Positions 21,670 through 34,166 are shown, counted from the stretch's first letter. The stretch is DNA of 64,000 nucleotides from Dacryopinax spathularia (GCA_037974965.1 JBBPFI010000006.1:496001-560000), one strand, 5' to 3'. Program-made: numbers and translations. The notes: generated by a model from the sequence alone, not told the origin.

Positions 21670-24600
21670 ATGCTCTCGACCTCCCTTCCCCTCAGCTTGA
21701 TCCTTCTCATTCTCTCGTCAACAAATGTCCTTGCCCAATCCTACAACAATGTCACCCTCGACCCAGCCGCCTCAACCCTTTTCTCAACATCAAGTGGGAC
21801 AGTATCACCAATAGGAACGACGGAGGATGGGGGGCAGATATTCGCTGCGTGTCAACTAGACTCGACGGTCTACCTCGCTGGTCTGTTCAGCCAAATAGGC
21901 GGGACATCAGCACAAAATGTGGCATCGTACGACACATCCTCCTCAACATTCTCTGCGATGCCGAGTGGTGGGCCGAATGACGTCGTACATGCCATGTACT
22001 GCGATTCGACAAACCATCTCGTCTGGTTCGGCGGGAACTTCACAACACCAAGTCCAGCCGTGGTCGCCTACGCCCCGTCAAACTCATCATGGGTACCAGC
22101 ACCTTTCGTCGGCTTAGGTGGCCAGGTGCTCGCCATCGCCCCATCAGCCGATTCCCAATCACTCTACTTCGCTGGCTCCTTCCTCACCGCCTTCCAGTCA
22201 AATAACACCAACGCTACATACGGCAACAACCCGAACGTGCCTTACTCCGCGGGCGCCACACCATATTCCTCCTCCTTGGTTCCCATCCCGCTCGCCGGTG
22301 CCGACATCACTGCCCAACCTGCAACATCACAAACCGGGTTCAACGACATCACTAGCATCCTTTGTCCTGCTGGAGCAGATGGAGAAGGGAATACGTGGCT
22401 TGCACAAGATGGTTCAACTGCCCAGATCACCGTACGCACGTACCGGAATGAGGGAGTCAGTGGGATTAGGTTGGGCAACACCTTCGTGCAGGGACGGGGA
22501 ACAACAGCATTCACGTGAGCCTTATATACCTTCGCTCATACATGCTCGGGGATGCTCATATATGCGCACAGTGTTACCACAATCCCGAATAACCAAGTCC
22601 TCCCTCTATCCTACGTCGACCCAGTAACGAACACAACGCAGAACTGCACATCGTCTTGCCCGCTCCTCACAAACAGCACAGTCCCCTATCAAGACTTCAT
22701 CTTCAGCACGACACCAGCAGTGACCATCACCGGTTTCCAGCTGACGCTGAGCTCCTGGACCGGGTCAGGAGCGGGTCTTCACCTCTTGCAGCTTTTGTCA
22801 GAGGGGTCATTCGCATCGTTCGTGCCTTCCCTTAACACGGCTTCGTGTTTTGCGCCGGGTCCCACCACTGTGACCCAGTCCGGGACCTGGCAGGAGGTGA
22901 ACGTTACGACGGACACCGCTGGAACTGTGCAACCGGTTTTACAGGCAACATTCCCGACAAGCACGACACCTGCGTCTTCGCCAGCCCTTGACCTATCAGT
23001 CTACGTGTCTGCCGTCGGCTACTACACCGTGTACCTCGTCACGCCCGGATGCACGCAGATGCAGGACTGCGATCTCCGCACCACAGTGCAAGTTACCATC
23101 AGCCCAGGAAACGGTGCATCGCCCGTAACGCAAGAGATCGATCAGCGCGTCACATCCGACACTCTGTCCACCGTCTACCGCGGTCCGATCTACCCAACAT
23201 CACCATCTTTCTCCATTCCCGTCTCCGTCCGTCTGAGCGACACCCCAGCCGGACAAGGCTCAAATGGGAACTACGACATCGTCGCTGATCAGGTGCAGTT
23301 CGTCCTTACCGCCGCGCCGAACGGGTCATATGAGAGCGTCGTTGGCCAAGGCGTGCCGGGGTACAATGTCACTATGCAATCCCGCATCGCACGCGGGTTC
23401 GGGATCTTCGAATGGCCCGAGAAGAGCCCAGCGGAGAATGCGACGGGTACTCTGGCAAATGGGACCGAAACGGCTGTGGATGAAGCGGGCGCAGCGATGT
23501 ATCAGGCCATTCTCGGCACGTCGTACAACTCCTTCTCTGGCATTCCGCTCAGCCAGTTCGGCGCGAATGCCATCACTGCTCTCGCTGTGGGGGACAACAA
23601 CACCCTATACATCGGAGGTCAGTTCTCCCTTTCCGGCTTAGGGGCGAACAATATCGTCAAGTGGAACGGCACGAACCTGGTTGCACTGCCGTCGGGCGGT
23701 ATGAGTGGACCCGTGACAGCGCTCGCGATCGATAACAGTGCTGGTCACTTGTACGTCGGTGGCTCCTTCACGGGTACGCAGGGCGGGTCGGGCAGTAATC
23801 AGCGGAGAGCGGATAGCGGGATGGGTGGGATCGCTCGCTATGATATCAACGCCAACCAGTGGTCCTCCATGGGAGGAGGGCTGAACGGGCCTGTCAGCAG
23901 TCTCGCCATCAGCGGAAACCAGCTCATCGTGGTTGGGAACTTCACCGCCCTCTCAGCGAATAGCGGCATCCCTGCTGCTGGTCTGGCTTCTTGGTCTTTA
24001 TCGGCAGGAGCATGGGACCCACCAAACGGATTCGTGGTCGGCAACCTGACGTTCGTCAGCCCCGATGCACAGTTCATGGCTGGCAATGTTGCCATGTCTT
24101 CTATCTCGTACGGGTCCAACCATCAGTTATCCGAGGGGTTGGTCATTCTGGTCTCTATCGTCATTGGAGCCGGTATCGTCCTTTTGCTGTTCTTGATTGG
24201 CGTGCTTATTGCTCTCTGGCTACGACGATCAGAAGAGACGCCACATGCCCTAGCGGAGAAGGACGACGACGATGCGAGCAGTATCAACCATCATCCTTCA
24301 ACCCTGTTGGAGCACGTCCAAGCCGCAACACGAGCGACAATCATTGGCGAGGGTGCCTTCGCAGCCGGTGCCGGCAAGGGCAAGAGCACCAATGGCTCGC
24401 ACGAGCATCTGGGAGGGGACGACTCGATGGAGACGGAGGAAGCGCCAGGCCATGCGGAAGGTGGTAATCCGTTCGAGGAGGACGAGGGCAGGATTGCACA
24501 TGCAAGATATTCATTCGAGGCGTCTGCGGACGGCGAGCTGGATATTCACGCAGGGACGCAAGTACAAGTGTTAGATGACAGGGATGCATCGTACGTCTCC

Positions 24601-24714
24601 TTCCTCCCGTCCTTCCTTTCGCAGCGCATCTGACCCGTACATCCCAGGTGGTGGCTTGTACGTGATATGGAGACGGGTCGCGAAGGCATTATACCTGCAT
24701 CATACCTACTATAG
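21670..24714 (+). CDS. RAX2: Rax2-like cortical polarity protein with C-terminal SH3 domain
   Basis: Three exons, 21670-22514, 22572-24590 and 24648-24714, encode 976 residues. A signal peptide (LPLSLILLILSSTNVLAQ) is followed by a long extracellular part rich in Ser/Thr and Asn-X-Ser/Thr sites, with Kelch/Rax2-type repeats such as YLAGLFSQIGGTSAQNVASYD and LYIGGQFSLSGLGANNIVKW. One membrane helix lies at about residues 804-833. The cytosolic tail ends in a complete SH3 domain (about 923-976: ARYSFEASADGELDI, DDRDASWWLVRD, REGIIPASYL); its WW pair and ALYDF-like start are clear and the last intron splits it. In ascomycetes Rax2 marks cell poles and bud sites. The SH3 tail would bind proline-rich cortical partners. 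The ATG at 21670 was chosen because the signal peptide follows at once; 21598 is an in-frame alternative. Confidence 0.88.
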
Positions 24715-26679
24715 ATAAACATTCCTTGCAATGTCTGCTGTCTTCTGTCTCATGTCTCATTTCCTCTGGGTGTACATTCAATGCTTGTTCTTGCCTTGCT
24801 TCTTGACCTTCACTGGTGATATTCGCGTTACGCGTCACTCTGATTCATAACATGGCTCGACTTCTTTTCTGATGTCAGGGTGGATATCGATCCTGGCATG
24901 CTGGTGCTTGCTGTACAATACCTAAGTCACATATAATCACGATTGGTGTCATCAGAACCGTTATGCTTCGCAGCGCAAATCATGAGCGTGGACTGCCGCT
25001 AAAAAGGGACGTGCATATGGTCCGTGTAAATCATTTATCCACGGAGGGTCTGTCAACTTGCATAGCAACCGGAATATTGTCACTGCCAGGCTTCTGCCGG
25101 TGCATGGCCACCCAAGAGAAAGTGCGAAATCCGACCGGCCGGGCGGGAAACGAGATGGACAATCACATTGTTGCTCCACCTGCCGAGTCCGGACATTACT
25201 GCACGGACAACGCGGTCCCCAGCAGCGATGACGACGGAATCGAGCCCGACCAACTGAATAGCGGTATGGCCCCATGCTCTTGTTACACCAGCTGCACAAG
25301 CTAAAAGGGTGCTATCGTTCTTTGTTCCCCAACCCCTCGCCGCGCAGAATACTCACGGGTCTCGGCTTCTTCCGCACGAACCCTGAAAAGGGCATGGAAA
25401 GCAGCAAAAGAAAGACCCAGGGTTGAGCACGGTCGGTTTCTGATGGTCGGCAGGTGTCGGAGGCCTTCCCTACCTTTGCCGATCGGCCAAGTCGTGCGAT
25501 ACGACGATATTCAATGCTTGTCGAGGTCGTATGGTGCGCTGATGAAGGTCGAGGAAAATCCCACGGGCCCTGAGACCTCCGGACTCAAGGTCTTTCAGAA
25601 AAAAATTACCGTCCAAGTTATTGTAGCAATTGGAAAGTACAAGTGGAATAATACTAGTAAGCACAGTTCCGAGAAAACGACAGCTGACAGCGGAAATGAG
25701 CACGACCGTAGTGAAGGCGAATGCACAGGGGTTGGTTGGAGAGTGCCGCGGTTTACGAACAGGGACAGGCACCACATGCAACAGCCCCTCGGGGCTTCAT
25801 GCTGAGAATCCATTTACTCCCGTTACGTGATCTCTGATTGACTACCAAAGGAATCTAAAGTCGTGGAGAGTGTCACAAGCCAGCGGCGAATTCGACCTCG
25901 CGGTCAGGTTTCTGAGCAGAGGCTAGAACCGGCCACCGTGGTAGACATGCAGAAAAATAAACCGGTGCAGCTTTTTTTGGCAGCTTCGACCCTTCGCAAT
26001 ATACAGCAGCATGCACTGCAATTGAATTGCTTCTTCTTCTTCAAGTTCATTGACGTGGAGCCTTTGCTTGTCAAGTTAATCCGCACGCGGTTCTTGGGTA
26101 AGCAGCAAAGAAGACCGTTAGTTGTTGCACTCTTTGAATCGATGCTAGCGTTCGGACATGTACTGGAATGGACGAAGCCGAGAGGGAAAATGTACGGGTC
26201 CCGCAATGTTGTCTCACGGTCTTTGGCTCGTGATCTGGGGAACTGAATGTGTAATTGATTCCGGTCAACACACGGGCGCTGGGCTTGACTCTAATATTAC
26301 TTCCGCTTCTAGCGTCCGTCATTCCTTTGATGGGGCATGCTGACCAGCTTGGTCCCGTGTGCCTTCGAATTATTCAAATCCCCGGCTTACCAGGAACCCA
26401 TGAAATGCCCACTGGCTGTGGAGACTCCGCATGAGGACCCTTCTCCCCACCTGTCAGGATGAGGGTTACTGGCTCTCCCTGAACGCCTGGACCTCCTCTT
26501 GCCCCTCTTCCTTCCTTCTCTACGGCCCTGCAGGGTATATTTCTATTGCTGGTCCAGGTCCATATCGTTCTACTCTATTCAGGACTCTCTACTCGGAGCG
26601 ACGATCTGGGGCTTGATGCCTGACTGGCATCTATAAAGCCCAAGGGTTGCTTCTTTCCCCCTTTTCGACGGCCGCCAAC
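24715..26679. other. Long intergenic region, no gene recognised
   Basis: Nearly 2 kb without a supportable gene. Frames of 60-130 codons occur on both strands but show no domains, consistent codon bias or splice structure. The minus strand around 24990-25300 carries a short stretch (WGHTAIQL) faintly like an ankyrin repeat, too little to call. A TATAAA motif at 26632-26637 sits 43 bases before the next start. Confidence 0.5.
26632..26637 (+). promoter_or_regulatory. TATA box of the DUF6533 gene at 26.7 kb
   Basis: TATAAA in the context ATCTATAAAGCCC, 43 bases upstream of the start codon at 26680. Short leaders are common in this genome. Position and sequence fit a core promoter element. Confidence 0.5.
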
Positions 26680-28442
26680 ATGTCTTCTACGTCTACCCTG
26701 CCGCCAGAGACAGTGGAATATCTCACCAATGTCGTGGGTGTACAATATGCTCTTGGTACGGCTTTGATCGCGGTGTCCGTACCAAAACTTACCTTGACCT
26801 TTTCAGTGGGCGCATTTGTGTGGCTGGTTTACGATTTCGGTAAGTCATTCGGAGACCGATATGGCAATATCCTCACTTTTGTACGATGATTAGTGCTCTG
26901 CATCGGTCTTGAGGTTTGTGCACACTTGTAGTCACTCACTCTCTCCCTGAACTAATACATTGACCCTAGGTCAAATACGTCTGGGTGCGTGAACTGTTGT
27001 CGGACCGACGGATCCTTTATTGAGAGGGTCGCCTAGTTTGCGCCATGGGGCTTACCGAAAGTGCTCTATATCTGGGTAAGTTCCCCGAGCTCTGCACAGA
27101 ACGTGATCTGATCGAGATACAGACCCGATATCTAGGATTGCTGTTGATGACACTGATGGTGTGGAGTAAGCAGTCTTCTCCTCATATACTCTCTCAGCCT
27201 CATCTCTCATGCAGCGTCGACCGTGAGCCCCGTGAGCCCAAAGGTGATCCTCCCTTAAGCGGCGGACTAAGGGCCCTCACTGATACCTCGTACAGTACTG
27301 CGTCGCATTCTTCAATATCGGGACGTGGGGTAGCATCTGGATGATGGGTACTGTCTCCAGTAGGTAAAGTCCACGAGCAAGCCTACCAACTTGCTGATGA
27401 AGCTTAGGCATATTGCTATTACGCATATACGCGATGTATGAACGCAGCCGCAAGGTGGCAATCTTTGCCATCGTGATCAGTGTGGTAAGCCGTCCTCGGC
27501 TGTGGTTATGCCGGCTATCATGACCCATCTTTCTCTAGGGCCAAGTCCTTGCAGCATGTAGGCCTTCTGCAACTAACTTCCGTACACGGCTAATGCGGAC
27601 CCGCGCAGGTGTAATTCTCGGAACAGAACTGATCAAAGTGTACATCCCGCCTGCACCGATGGCTCAGTTCAACTTTAGCGGCTGTATTTCTGGCGTGAGC
27701 CCTCCAGTGTACACAACGTATTGGATCGCCCGCCTTGCCTTCGACAGTATCCTCCTTCTCATGGTTGGATACAAGATGGTACGTCACTCCCTTTCGAATG
27801 AGGTTCCGGCGATCTCATTTGCCCCCAGACCCATCGTTACGTCTCCTACAACAAGACGGACCTGCTTGACATCATGATCAAGGACAATGTCTCCACCTTC
27901 ATTTTGTGAGTTAATCTAATCACTCCACAGCCGTCGCGCTGATTACGCATTTTAGCATTTTCTGTGTTCAATCCGTCAACCTATTCACCTTCCGCCTGGC
28001 ACCGACCGAACTGGCCGCCGTCGCATTACCCTTCTCCATCGCGACAGACATTATCATGAGCACGAGGCTCATCCTGCATATCCGAGAAGCCTTCTTCGGG
28101 CCTGGTGAGGAAGCCGAACGCAGCGTCGACGACAAGACGATTCCCCTCACTCCGCTACGAGTACGCGGCAGGGGGTTACAATCTGTTCAATCACAACCCG
28201 GTTCGCGCCGCTTACGGGGCAGTGCTTCCTATCTGCACGACCTCGACTTCGAAGATGACGACCTGCTGACTGAAGAGCAAGCTGGCCCACAAGGAGTTAT
28301 CGTTACGGTGGAGATCAGCACAGACTCTGCTCAACCCCGACGGAGCGCGTTCCAAATGAGCCACGAAGCCCTAGACCTTGTACGCGAGCACAAGACAGTC
28401 AGTGGGTCAGAGGGTGACGAAGAGTCGCAGCATGGAGTGTGA
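26680..28442 (+). CDS. DUF6533-family seven-helix membrane protein
   Basis: Thirteen exons: 26680-26755, 26807-26839, 26894-26913, 26969-26983, 27037-27075, 27123-27165, 27215-27243, 27296-27359, 27408-27484, 27539-27557, 27609-27778, 27829-27905 and 27956-28442, giving 382 residues with every phase consistent. The start of the fold has the DUF6533 pattern (FVWLVYDFVLCIGLEVKYVW, then WGLPKVLYIWTRYLGLLLMT). Further helices follow (ILLLRIYAMYERSRKVAIF; ARLAFDSILLLMVGYKM; FIFCVQSVNLFTFRLAP), closing with DIIMSTRLILHIREAFFG, the usual end of the membrane domain. A charged Ser/Asp/Glu-rich tail of about 115 residues is probably cytosolic. Several exons are 15-20 nt. The family is abundant in agaricomycetes; its function is unknown, although a GPCR-like seven-helix fold is often suggested. 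It is only distantly similar to the two copies at 55.9 and 62.0 kb. Confidence 0.85.
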
Positions 28443-28991
28443 GGATGGGAGCGAACGGGATGTGCTTCATTGGGGAGGCGGGCGCGTGAGGATTACCAAC
28501 ATTTTGGATACCGGGCAATGCTTCTTTTGTACTTCTGGTTTTGGGTTTGTGACATTATCAATGGATCATTGCGTTTACTCATGTTATGTGACTCGCCCAC
28601 AGTCCGCTCTCATTGAACGTCATCATTGATCTGCGGTTCAGGCGTGAGAAGCAGGGTTCACTTCGGACGATCATCGTGGTTGCTAATGCCCCAAGGCGCG
28701 CTCCTCTCATTGTTGGGTGACATGGTTGTCTATCCTGCGAGGGGCGCAGATTACTTGCAGATGACGATGGATGCGAAGAACAGTCTTTGTCACTTGTGTG
28801 TTGGCTGATTGGCACTGGACGCCTCTGCACATGTCTTTGCCGGGTGCGCCCGTGGCTGCCAGAATCTATCCGCGCCTTGCTGGCAGCAATCTCGCTCATC
28901 TCCGAGGACTGGCTCATTCTCTGCTGCTATTTAAGCTTGCGTCGCTCTTTGCCGGGATGCCCTCAATACGAGATTCTTGCTGCACTCCATC
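28443..28991. promoter_or_regulatory. Upstream region of NmrA-like gene with TATA-like motif
   Basis: About 550 bases without coding signal. TATTTAAG at 28928-28935 lies 57 bases before the ATG at 28992 and may be the core promoter. Confidence 0.45.
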
Positions 28992-30111
28992 ATGTCTGTA
29001 TATCGTACCTTTGCTGTTGCTGGAGCTGGCAATGTCGGTGAGTCAATGCTTTCCCTGCCTGTCGGCATAATTCGCTGAGACAAGGAGCAGGAAAGTTCAT
29101 CATCGAGGAGCTGGTCAAACTGAAGAGCACAGGCAAGGTGGCCTCTGTGGACGTCTTGACACGTTCTGTGAGCTCATTCGCGGCATGTACAGCAAAGCAA
29201 TCCAGACTCATACGGCCTAGCCTGACGACCCAAAGCTCAAAGAACTCGGTGTAACGGCACTGAAGGTAGACTACAACGATCCGCCGACCCTCGAAGCTGC
29301 ACTGAAGGGGAAAGACGTCGTCATCTCCACTCTCGGACGGCCCGCCTTTCACCTGCAAGAGCTGTTGGGCAAAGCTGCGAAAGCTGCGGGAGTCAAGCTC
29401 TTCATCCCTTCCGAATTTGGCAACCCAACGGAGGGAAGGGAGGACAGCTGGTTTGCGCAGAAGAACAAGGCCCGCCAGCAGTTGAAGGATATGGGAATGC
29501 CATATATGCTGGTGTATACGGGTCCGTTCCCGGATTTCGTGTTCAATCCGTGTGTTCCTTCCTTTTCTCGGCCGGCACTTCGGCTGACGCATACTGGTAG
29601 GCATTTGGGCTGGGACCTCCCGAATGGCAAAGTGCAAATCAGCGGGAAGGGCGACACGCCGATCTCCTTCACCCAGAGGCGGGACATAGCCCGGTTCGTC
29701 GCGCATGTCCTGACTACCCTCCCTCCGGAAGAGCTCCAATGGCGCACATTCAGGATTGAAGGCGATCGTACCGTCAGTCTTCACATCTTCTCTCCTGCCT
29801 ACCCCAACTTTCTTTGCGTGTGGCGTGCGAGGAGCCGGTGCTGACCCTCCACCCCGCAGACATTCAACAAGATAGCAGAAGAATACGCCCGTCGCTCCGG
29901 CAAGAAACTCGACATCACCTACCGCAGCCTGGAAGACCTCCAAAAAGCCGTCAAGGAGAACCCGTTCCACGTGCACGACACGCTCAGGCTGGATTGGGAG
30001 CTGGGAGGAGGGGTGGTAGGCACGCCCGAGGCGCTTGATAATAAGGTTTGGCCGGAGTGGAACCCGGAGAGGGCGGTTGATGTGTTGTTGAAGCGGGATG
30101 GGTATTTGTAA
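28992..30111 (+). CDS. NmrA-like / isoflavone-reductase-like NAD(P)-binding protein
   Basis: Five exons, 28992-29037, 29091-29167, 29221-29549, 29601-29772 and 29860-30111, encode 291 residues. The N-terminus is a Rossmann motif, FAVAGAGNVGKFIIEELVKL, with GxGxxG split by the first intron. VISTLGRPAFHLQELLGKAA, KLFIPSEFGNPTEG and an active-site-region lysine (AQKNKARQQLKDMGMPYMLV) match the NmrA/isoflavone reductase-like group of atypical short-chain dehydrogenases. The C-terminal half (ARFVAHVLTTLPPEEL; FRIEGDRTTFNKIAEEY) is the usual substrate part. In fungi such proteins are either reductases of aromatic compounds or redox-sensing regulators; nothing here decides which. Its stop faces the GABA aminotransferase stop 263 bases away. 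Confidence 0.88.
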
Positions 30112-30373
30112 ACGAGAAGGAGGTGGGGGGATACTTGAGGTATGGGGTGGGAAGGATCATAGGCTTGGTTTCCGGTTTCGGCTGTCGTTCGTACTGGGTC
30201 GAAGTGAACGTCATCCCACGCAGAATTGAAAGGCACAACTATTACTACATTACCACTCAAGAAACTGCCTCAGCAGTACTATACAACACCCTTCGGCAAG
30301 AAATCATTTTCGCCTTTCTCCCCGCAGCACAAAGATGCGCTCTCGCTCCCCACCCCTTAGGTAGACGGGGCTC

Positions 30374-32039
30374 TCAGCCCTCGCGCACGACCTCCTCGCA
30401 CGCCTCCTTGAATATCCTAATCCCCTCCTTCATCTCCTCCTCGCTCACAGTCAACGGCGGTATAAACCTAATAACCTCATACACGCTCGTCGTCAGGATG
30501 AGCATCCCCTTATCCACGCACTTCTGTGCAATGCGGGCCGCCGCGTTCGCCGGCGCCTTCGAGCTGATATTAGCCTTGATGTCGCCAGGGACGTGCGGGT
30601 CAGGGGAGAAGAACTCGACGCCGATCATGAGCCCCAAGCCGCGGACGTCGGCGATCAGGCCGCTGAGTTCGGGCGAGGACTGAAGGGTCTTTAGGGCGCT
30701 GACGAGTTCTTGGCCGCGTGCGGCGACGTTTGAGAGGATGGACTCTTCTTGCAGGACTTTGGTGACTGCTATGGCGGCGGCGCAGGAGACGGCGTTGCCG
30801 TTGTAGGTTCCTCCCTAGTTACATGTCAGCACCACTGCTTCACGGAATGTATACGGCGAAACAGAGAAGAGTAGCGGAGATTAGAAAAGAAGGACGCATA
30901 TATGCACATACCATCGTCCCCGGCACCTGTTTATCTGCCAGCTCCTTCCTCGTAACGATCATACTCAACGGGAACCCATTCGCGAGTCCCTTCGCAGAAA
31001 CCATCACGTCCGGCCTCACGCCCGAATACTCCACACAGAACGTCTTCCCCGTCCTTCCCCACCCAGACTGCACCTCGTCGACAATCAGCAGGATCCCGTG
31101 CTGGTCGCAGACTTCCCGGAGACCCTTCAGGAAGGAGGTCGGGGCGGGCACGTACCCGCCTTCGCCGAGGACGGACTCGAGCAGGATTGCGGCTGTGTCG
31201 CTGGGGGCGGATTGTTGGGCCAGGATGAGCTGGAGTTGGTAGAGACAGGATTGGACCATCTCTTCTTCTGTAGCGGTCGGGGGGAGGCCGAGCTGGTGCC
31301 AGTAGGGGAAGGGCATGGCAAACACTCCGGGCTATTCACATATTATCAGTCCTACTCCTTTGCGAGTGAACAATGGAGACAGGCCGGCTCGCACCATCAA
31401 CGGCCCCTGCCCAAGCGCATAGATCGTCTTGCTCCTCGTCAAGCTCATAGTCGCATACGTGCGCCCATGGAACCCGCCCTGCATAACGATGATATTCTGT
31501 CTACCCGTAGCAGCCCGGGAGAGCTTGACGCTCGCCTCGACCGCTTCGGCCCCAGAGTTCCAGAAGAAGAAGCTGTCGAGCGAGCGGTCTGGCATGAGCG
31601 GGATGAGCCGCTCGACAAGCTCGATGTACGGGCGGGAGAAGGCGATGCTCGACTATCATTTCCCTCACTCAGCTTACTACTCAGGCAGGGGAGGAGTGTA
31701 GAGGAGGCCCACCTGCGCATGCACAATCTTCATAGCCTGCTCCGCCGCCGCACCCGATATCTTAGGATGACAATGTCCAAAGTTCACCACGCCGATCCCA
31801 CTCGTGAAATCGAGCATCTTCTTCCCTCCTTCCATGGTCACCCACGAGCCTTTGCCGGACTCGATGACGGTGTCCGTGAGCCGCTTGAGACCGCGGACGA
31901 CATGCTGTTTCCCAAAGTCTGCGAGCTGGGAGTTTTGGGTTGGGGTGGTATGGAGAGCGGCGCGGCGGTGCTGGCTGGTGCCGAGCCTGGCTACTTGGGC
32001 ACGCAGCGAGATAGGACGGAGAGCGTGACGGGAGAGCAT
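30374..32039 (-). CDS. 4-aminobutyrate-type aminotransferase (class III, PLP-dependent)
   Basis: Four exons, 32039-31713, 31652-31395, 31331-30912 and 30814-30374, encode 481 residues. A presumptive mitochondrial presequence (MLSRHALRPISLRAQVARLG, rich in Arg/Ser, no acids) is followed by the class III aminotransferase core: DFTSGIGVVNFGHCHPKI, FFFWNSGAEAVEASVKLSR, GGFHGRTYATMSLT, LLIVDEVQSGWGRTG and VMVSAKGLANGFPLS, in which Lys at about 309 binds PLP. The last exon has GGTYNGNAVSCAAA and VIRFIPPLTVSEEE. This matches GABA or related omega-amino-acid:2-oxoglutarate transaminases that send GABA nitrogen and carbon towards succinate. Exact substrate is inferred. It is convergent with the NmrA-like gene. 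Confidence 0.9.
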
Positions 32040-32835
32040 CTCTGCCTCTTACTGCCTAGAGACCAACGAGGAGAAAGAGGCGGACTGCTTGATCCCAAGT
32101 AGAAGGGGAGCGAAGTAGATAACACAAATTCCCCAGCCAATTGTTATGTATTATTATTGCCCGGTCCCATCCTCGGGGCATACACCACGAAACCACCGAC
32201 ATCATCCGCCTCCTCCCCTTCCTCTCGCTTAGCACTGATCCCCTATGCTTCCGGAAGCGTGGGAGGGGGACCCTGTTGACGTACACGGCCGTCTTATTCT
32301 CCCATGTCTTTGACACTCGGCATTCATTGGCTGTTGAGAAGATGGACTCCCTTCGTTTAGGCAAGCACGCTAGGCCAATCTTTCCAACTCATCTCTGCTG
32401 AAGTAGGAGAGGACCGTGGCACTTGAGAGCAACAGAGTTGTTGGACGACGACGGAGGCCTGCCATCCAGGAAATTCACAGGGATTCAGGGCCCAGCCTCG
32501 GCCTTCCCTTCCTTCCGCTCGGCTATCAGATCACATCGCACCCCGATCCGCCTTCTTCGTGTTCTTTGAGCGGCAGAACGCGGGGAGCAGGGCAGATAAC
32601 GTTGCTCTTATGCGGTTTTGACTGCCAAAGTGACTCGACTTTCTCCTGGTCGCGGTGTTCCACGGGTTCTACAGCGGGGATCTACTGATGGTTGGCGTGG
32701 CCGTGAATTTGCAGGTCGTGATTCGGACCGCATGACCTCCAGGTTTGCGGATGATGAACTGACCATTTCATTTGTACATGACCTTTTCTTTACTTGATAC
32801 ACCACCTGACCTCAGCGAATACTCGCTCTCTCCTC
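32040..32835. other. Intergenic region upstream of the aminotransferase
   Basis: About 800 bases between the aminotransferase start and the stop of the Bli-3-like gene, both on the minus strand. No coding feature or clear promoter element was found. Confidence 0.5.
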
Positions 32836-33613
32836 TTAAGCAGTGTTGAGTCCCTCCACCAATTGGATCTCCGCCTTCGTGATCGTCCTCAACTCCCCGG
32901 GCGCGGCAGTCCCGCCGGTGATAGCGCTCGTAGCGATCTCTGCCACCTGTCCGAGCGCGGAGCGCGTCGCGTACCAGTACCTGATTTCGTCTGGCACGAC
33001 CTGGATAACGCTCACACGAGGGTCGTTCTCGTCGCCTTTGTGGACGCCGTCGCCGAGGTCGCCGAACCATGCGGCCACGAAGGGCGACCAGAGCTTCTTG
33101 ATGAGCTCGCGGTCGTTGGTGATCCTGCAACCGACAAGTATCAGCGCACCAGCACGTAGATTATGCAAACTGTTTTGCTCACCTCGCCTTCCCGGAGACC
33201 GAAACCCAGCTCGTCGACCCCGGATCAAGGAAAGACACATTCACATTCGAATCGGCCTCAATCTCGTCAAACTTGAACGTCGCATTGTTCGCGATGAACG
33301 TGAACCACAGTCCCTCGGCTACATCGCACCCGTCCGTCAGCCCACAGCCCTTATACCGTCCGTAGGAGGCAGAGAGGTACGCACTGGAAGCAGGGGCCAT
33401 AGCACGCGAATGAAGTTCCCCAGTCGGAGAGTGAGTGGTGAGCATGCCATACTTGGTCGTCTTCAGAATCTGCTTCAGCCCTGTACGTCCCGCTTGTCAG
33501 TAACAGTCGGTCTGTTGACAAGAAAAGGACGGCGTACCATCGATCTTTTGCTGGGGCGTCAAGCCCTCAGCCTTCTTCTCGGCTTTTTGAGTGTACGGAT
33601 CAGCGCTGGACAT
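32836..33613 (-). CDS. Bli-3-like FMN-binding split-barrel protein
   Basis: Four exons, 33613-33538, 33480-33385, 33318-33183 and 33124-32836, encode 198 residues. The N-terminus (MSSADPYTQKAEKKAEGLTP, then DGLKQILKTTKYGMLTTHS) and the strands GELHSRAMAPASTEGLWFTF, SNVNVSFLDPGSTSWVSVSG and ELIKKLWSPFVAAWFGDLGD are those of the pyridoxamine-5'-phosphate-oxidase-like general-stress / blue-light-inducible Bli-3 group. Such proteins bind FMN or another flavin in a dimeric split barrel; the reaction is mostly unknown. The exon 2-3 junction restores the conserved APASTEGLWF block, which supports the splice model. A TATA-like motif about 75 bases upstream and the short leader suit an inducible gene, but regulation is inferred. 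Confidence 0.88.
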
Positions 33614-34166
33614 TTTGCTTTGATTTCTCGTTGATGTTCGTTAGGTTAGCTCAGCAGTCGTTGTGGGAAGGGGGGGTAGTCGTATATATGCGCCCATACC
33701 CCGATCTCTCGCCAGACCTTATATACAGGCTCCATCGTGACGCCCACCCACTGAACGAGCCAAGCCTCGCAAGTATGCGAGATGGGTGCGAGTGACAGAG
33801 GAGAGGCGCGACGATCGGGCGAGGTGACGTCACGCGGAGCCCTAGACCTTGGGAAGGAGGGGGGAGCAGGCGAACGAGCTGCGGGGGTCGTTTTCTCTCT
33901 TGGGGAGATGGAATGAGCCGGGGCGCCACTCGCTGCTTTGGGATCGAGAGTGATTTGGGTTCTGTGGTAGATATGTAGGTTTGAGGCCTGGTGCATTACC
34001 TGGTTAAGGAAGCTGGGTAATGGACACTTGGAACCGAGGAACGGAGAGTGTTGTAAACGGGTATGCAATCGCAAGATGTAGGAGTATATACAGCATGAAA
34101 AATCTACAGAACAATAATACATGCATATAGTGAAATGAATTCTCCCCGGGTCCGGAGTTCTATTAT
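33614..34166. promoter_or_regulatory. Upstream region of the Bli-3-like gene with TATA-like motif
   Basis: About 550 bases. On the minus strand TATATA at about 33689-33695 lies about 75 bases upstream of the ATG at 33613. The rest shows no coding signal; 34060-34140 is A/T-richer and probably holds 3' sequence of the next gene. Confidence 0.45.

Noticed and set aside
24961-25304. Faint ankyrin-like segment on the minus strand (WGHTAIQL)
   Set aside because: Only one partial repeat-like stretch, no tandem copies and no continuing frame.
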